Shown here: one piece after another, positions 7,301 to 8,185 of the stretch | Layout: each line of letters opens with the position of its first letter | Numbering within the stretch: the stretch's first letter is position 1 | NCBI GenBank assembly: GCA_021107605.1 | Contig: JAIOSN010000103.1 | Coordinates: 1 to 8,185, forward strand | Reading direction: 5' to 3' | DNA from: Anaerolineae bacterium | Lineage (GTDB): Bacteria; Chloroflexota; Anaerolineae; B4-G1; SLSP01 | Length of the DNA stretch: 8,185 nt | The notes under the pieces: generated by a model | What the model saw: only the letters and a program-made list of their open reading frames with translations | Databases searched by the model: none | Told to the model about the DNA's origin: nothing | Made by a program: the position numbers and the translations under genes

Positions 7301-7973
7301 CTCTCACGAGCTGCGCACTCCGCTCTCTATCGTCAAAGGTTATGTGGATTTGCTGGTCAAGAGAGAGGTGGTCACTACGAATGATTCTCTGGCGAAGCCA
7401 TTAGCTGCGGTCCAGGCTCATGCCAACGAACTGGTGGATATTGTCGAGGCTATCACCACCCTAGAGAATATGGAAGTGGGCACCATGAATATCCGCCCGC
7501 AACCTATTCTCCCCATCTTTCAGCGGGCAATCCAGGCAACCCTGCAAAAGAGCGTGCGCCGCAAGGTGCAACAAGTGGAGGAGCTACCGGCCGAACTACC
7601 GCGAGTCAACCTTGATTCCCGGCAGCTAGGGCTAGCCATTCTCCATTTGCTGGATAATGCCATCAAATTCAGCACCGCCGGCCATAATATCTGGATACGC
7701 GCCTGGGAGGAGGAAGAGCTGGTCTATTTCCAAGTAGAAGACGAGGGGATCGGAATCGCCCCGGCAGAGCAGTCTCACATCTTCGAACGTTTCTATCAGG
7801 TGGATGGGAGCATGAGTCGCCAGTACGGCGGGATGGGATTAGGACTAGCTATCGTCAAGGCCGTGATTGAAGGGCATCGAGGAAAAGTCTGGGTGGAGAG
7901 CGCCGGAGTGGAACAAGGTAGCACATTTACCTTCTCCTTACCGGTTTACCAACCTCGCCAGGGGTCAAAATGA
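4332..7973 (+). CDS. Cytoplasmic sensor histidine kinase with pseudo-receiver N-terminus and five GAF domains
   Basis: A 1213-residue protein without a signal peptide or membrane segment. Residues 1-120 resemble a response-regulator receiver in strand/helix rhythm, but the usual phosphoacceptor strand reads VLMRAS, with no Asp, and the N-terminal acidic pair is missing. Five GAF-type sensor domains follow at roughly 141-296, 317-462, 486-622, 650-792 and 820-956, joined by helical linkers. A coiled coil (958-985) leads into HisKA with SHELRTP and phosphoacceptor His992. HATPase_c has LLDNAIKFS (Asn1109), DEGIGIAP (1137-1144), FERFYQVD (1151-1158) and GGMGLGLAI (1166-1174). All motifs needed for autophosphorylation are present. 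The ligands of the GAF domains are unknown, and no bilin-binding Cys motif is convincing. A partner response regulator is not in the window. AAGGAAGAGAGG precedes the ATG. The stop overlaps the next start (ATGA), pointing to co-translation with the lipoprotein gene. Kinase class is certain; the signal is not known. Confidence 0.95.
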   Translation: MNIFFMTGETREDKHIISQLRASGDFSVHQLADIPSLLAALAEQTPAAVLMRASLLQQATNYLHHAERVPAAPPLFLLHLLEGEEEEPTPVSPDASPHGARHLYLAPNELELLPQQLAALITEKEATLNSILQTIFQLSPLLLTEFDLDRLLQRIITETVKLLPLAESGSLLLLEDDFFVFRAVTGYDERLKTVRLPKAHPFLSALQAGETLHIPKIAAEDRRMLPPDLAQQLHQYGHTEEIEDTLVVPLRLEEELIGYLTVDSFVPGQKFSSTTEQALHYFATLATIAIHNARLYSAEQAARSLTATWQEIGHELTSTLDLDTVWDHLLTSLTRFIDYDATYVLLKTNADFQIVRWYGRKTKPANGIHDPHYSLEKNRNLRMAAQQRAPVLVHDTRKYTGWIDTPGTEWIRSHISTPLFLHDELVGFIEASSATTAAFQKKDGEILASLAPLAAIALHNAQQYAELQQRTETLKDIRQVGVELNTYQDTPAILQRALTYAMHFTQATSATFFRYDPQEQRLTQAESTGTASAAAEHRRAPRGGIAEQAWAAQKPILCSAESVLQESPTGAELPASIALPVTWQTKQLGVLTLCHHTRRPLSTHEIRQLDLLTQQISMNLYRSYLLQTLRRDRDKMTALAKIDQKIVGLTQTSTEALKAILGYAVELVEVPKGIIALAENADPAQITMHTLGLQNPVSTIEKFRASWSAICRLHTRRGAKEYIAIQDLSQELPEYLQLAPHDKGALLSAPLWIQGAVAGVLILIDNQPHHWQTEEITLARMLAQQAAIALEKALLIQKLERRLAATEALNRILSTVNTQLDQDDILSYASEKTKTLLGVSLVAINLYTGKRSCTYYPEHPLSSPNLLQRFQEIPRLQSILRQQVTIRFTDIHQTAPDIIPALPAPTHGLLLIPLIMRGEAIGILTLATDTPHPFTEHEVALAKSIANAITPALENAKLYQEAQEARQNIQQAYDDLHRLDIMKSQFIQNVSHELRTPLSIVKGYVDLLVKREVVTTNDSLAKPLAAVQAHANELVDIVEAITTLENMEVGTMNIRPQPILPIFQRAIQATLQKSVRRKVQQVEELPAELPRVNLDSRQLGLAILHLLDNAIKFSTAGHNIWIRAWEEEELVYFQVEDEGIGIAPAEQSHIFERFYQVDGSMSRQYGGMGLGLAIVKAVIEGHRGKVWVESAGVEQGSTFTFSLPVYQPRQGSK

Positions 7974-8185
7974 ATCCCTATCTTCATCCCTACGCCAGCT
8001 GGTTGGCGATCTGGCTTAGTTTGGTAACACTCGCCACCGCCTGTACCCCCGCCACGCCGCCCCCCCCGTCGGGAGAGGGAGACGTATTATTCAACGACGA
8101 CTTCGCTGTCGCCAGCTCCAATTGGGCGCTATTTGATACCCCGGAGGGCGCAGCCTATCTTCAGCAAGAGCGTCTCTACTTAGAA
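7970..8185 (+). CDS. Probable secreted lipoprotein, 5' part (runs off the window)
   Basis: Seventy-two codons are open to the edge, starting at the ATG of an ATGA overlap with the kinase stop; AGGGG lies 6 bases upstream inside the kinase gene. A hydrophobic stretch (WLAIWLSLVTLATA, residues 11-24) ends at Cys25, giving a relaxed lipobox (A-T-A-C, with Leu at -4), then a proline-rich linker TPATPPPPS. The n-region lacks Lys or Arg, unusual for a signal peptide, so lipidation is probable, not certain. From residue 38 the sequence VLFNDDFAVASSNWALFDT resembles the start of concanavalin/LamG-like surface lipoproteins. I cannot name the family from this part. Coupling to the kinase suggests it may serve as its extracytoplasmic sensor or co-function at the envelope. 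Confidence 0.75.
   Translation, partial: MNPYLHPYASWLAIWLSLVTLATACTPATPPPPSGEGDVLFNDDFAVASSNWALFDTPEGAAYLQQERLYLE

Overview
The window looks like chromosomal DNA of a free-living bacterium with the standard genetic code (TGA ends at least three genes here) and ordinary sigma70-type promoters and Shine-Dalgarno sites. The soluble histidine kinase with many GAF domains, and a lipoprotein whose start resembles the 'LF.DDF.....W' secreted proteins of Anaerolineae-like bacteria, make Chloroflexota my best guess. This is inferred from gene style only, not from a marker gene.

Minus strand, right to left. A tRNA-Lys(CTT) gene (4205-4132) has its own promoter and a strong intrinsic terminator. Next is a short stand-alone cyclic-nucleotide-binding-domain protein (3989-3495). 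Then comes a sugar operon with a LacI-family repressor (3377-2349) followed 31 bp later by a glycoside hydrolase family 65 disaccharide phosphorylase (2317-41). The first seven codons of a further gene may run off the left edge; a beta-phosphoglucomutase would be the usual partner. The phosphorylase is full length and family-like throughout but carries one in-frame TGA at 1000-998, before the catalytic glutamate. It is therefore a fresh pseudogene, a sequencing error or, less likely, a recoded gene.

The repressor operon has a textbook promoter: consensus TTGACA, a 17-bp spacer and consensus TATAAT. It also has two copies of a LacI-type operator in opposite orientation, one filling the spacer and one just after the predicted transcription start, with centres 32 bp apart (about three helical turns). 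This predicts tight autorepression of the repressor and phosphorylase together, relieved by a sugar ligand. Phosphorolysis of an alpha-linked glucose disaccharide would give glucose plus beta-glucose 1-phosphate, which beta-phosphoglucomutase would pass to glycolysis.

Plus strand. A 126-bp divergent spacer holds the tRNA promoter, a candidate extended -10 promoter and a 17-bp palindrome. After it comes a 1213-residue cytoplasmic hybrid-like sensor kinase (4332-7973): a degenerate receiver-like N-terminus, five GAF domains, HisKA and HATPase_c. Its stop overlaps the start of a probable lipoprotein gene (7970 to the right edge) in an ATGA junction, so the two are probably co-translated.

No gap between genes exceeds 300 bases. 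The larger ones (3378-3494, 3990-4131, 4206-4331) hold the regulatory elements listed. I found no CRISPR array, insertion sequence or phage gene. The most unusual points are the twin-operator promoter, the single internal stop in the phosphorylase, and the pseudo-receiver/five-GAF kinase coupled to a lipoprotein.
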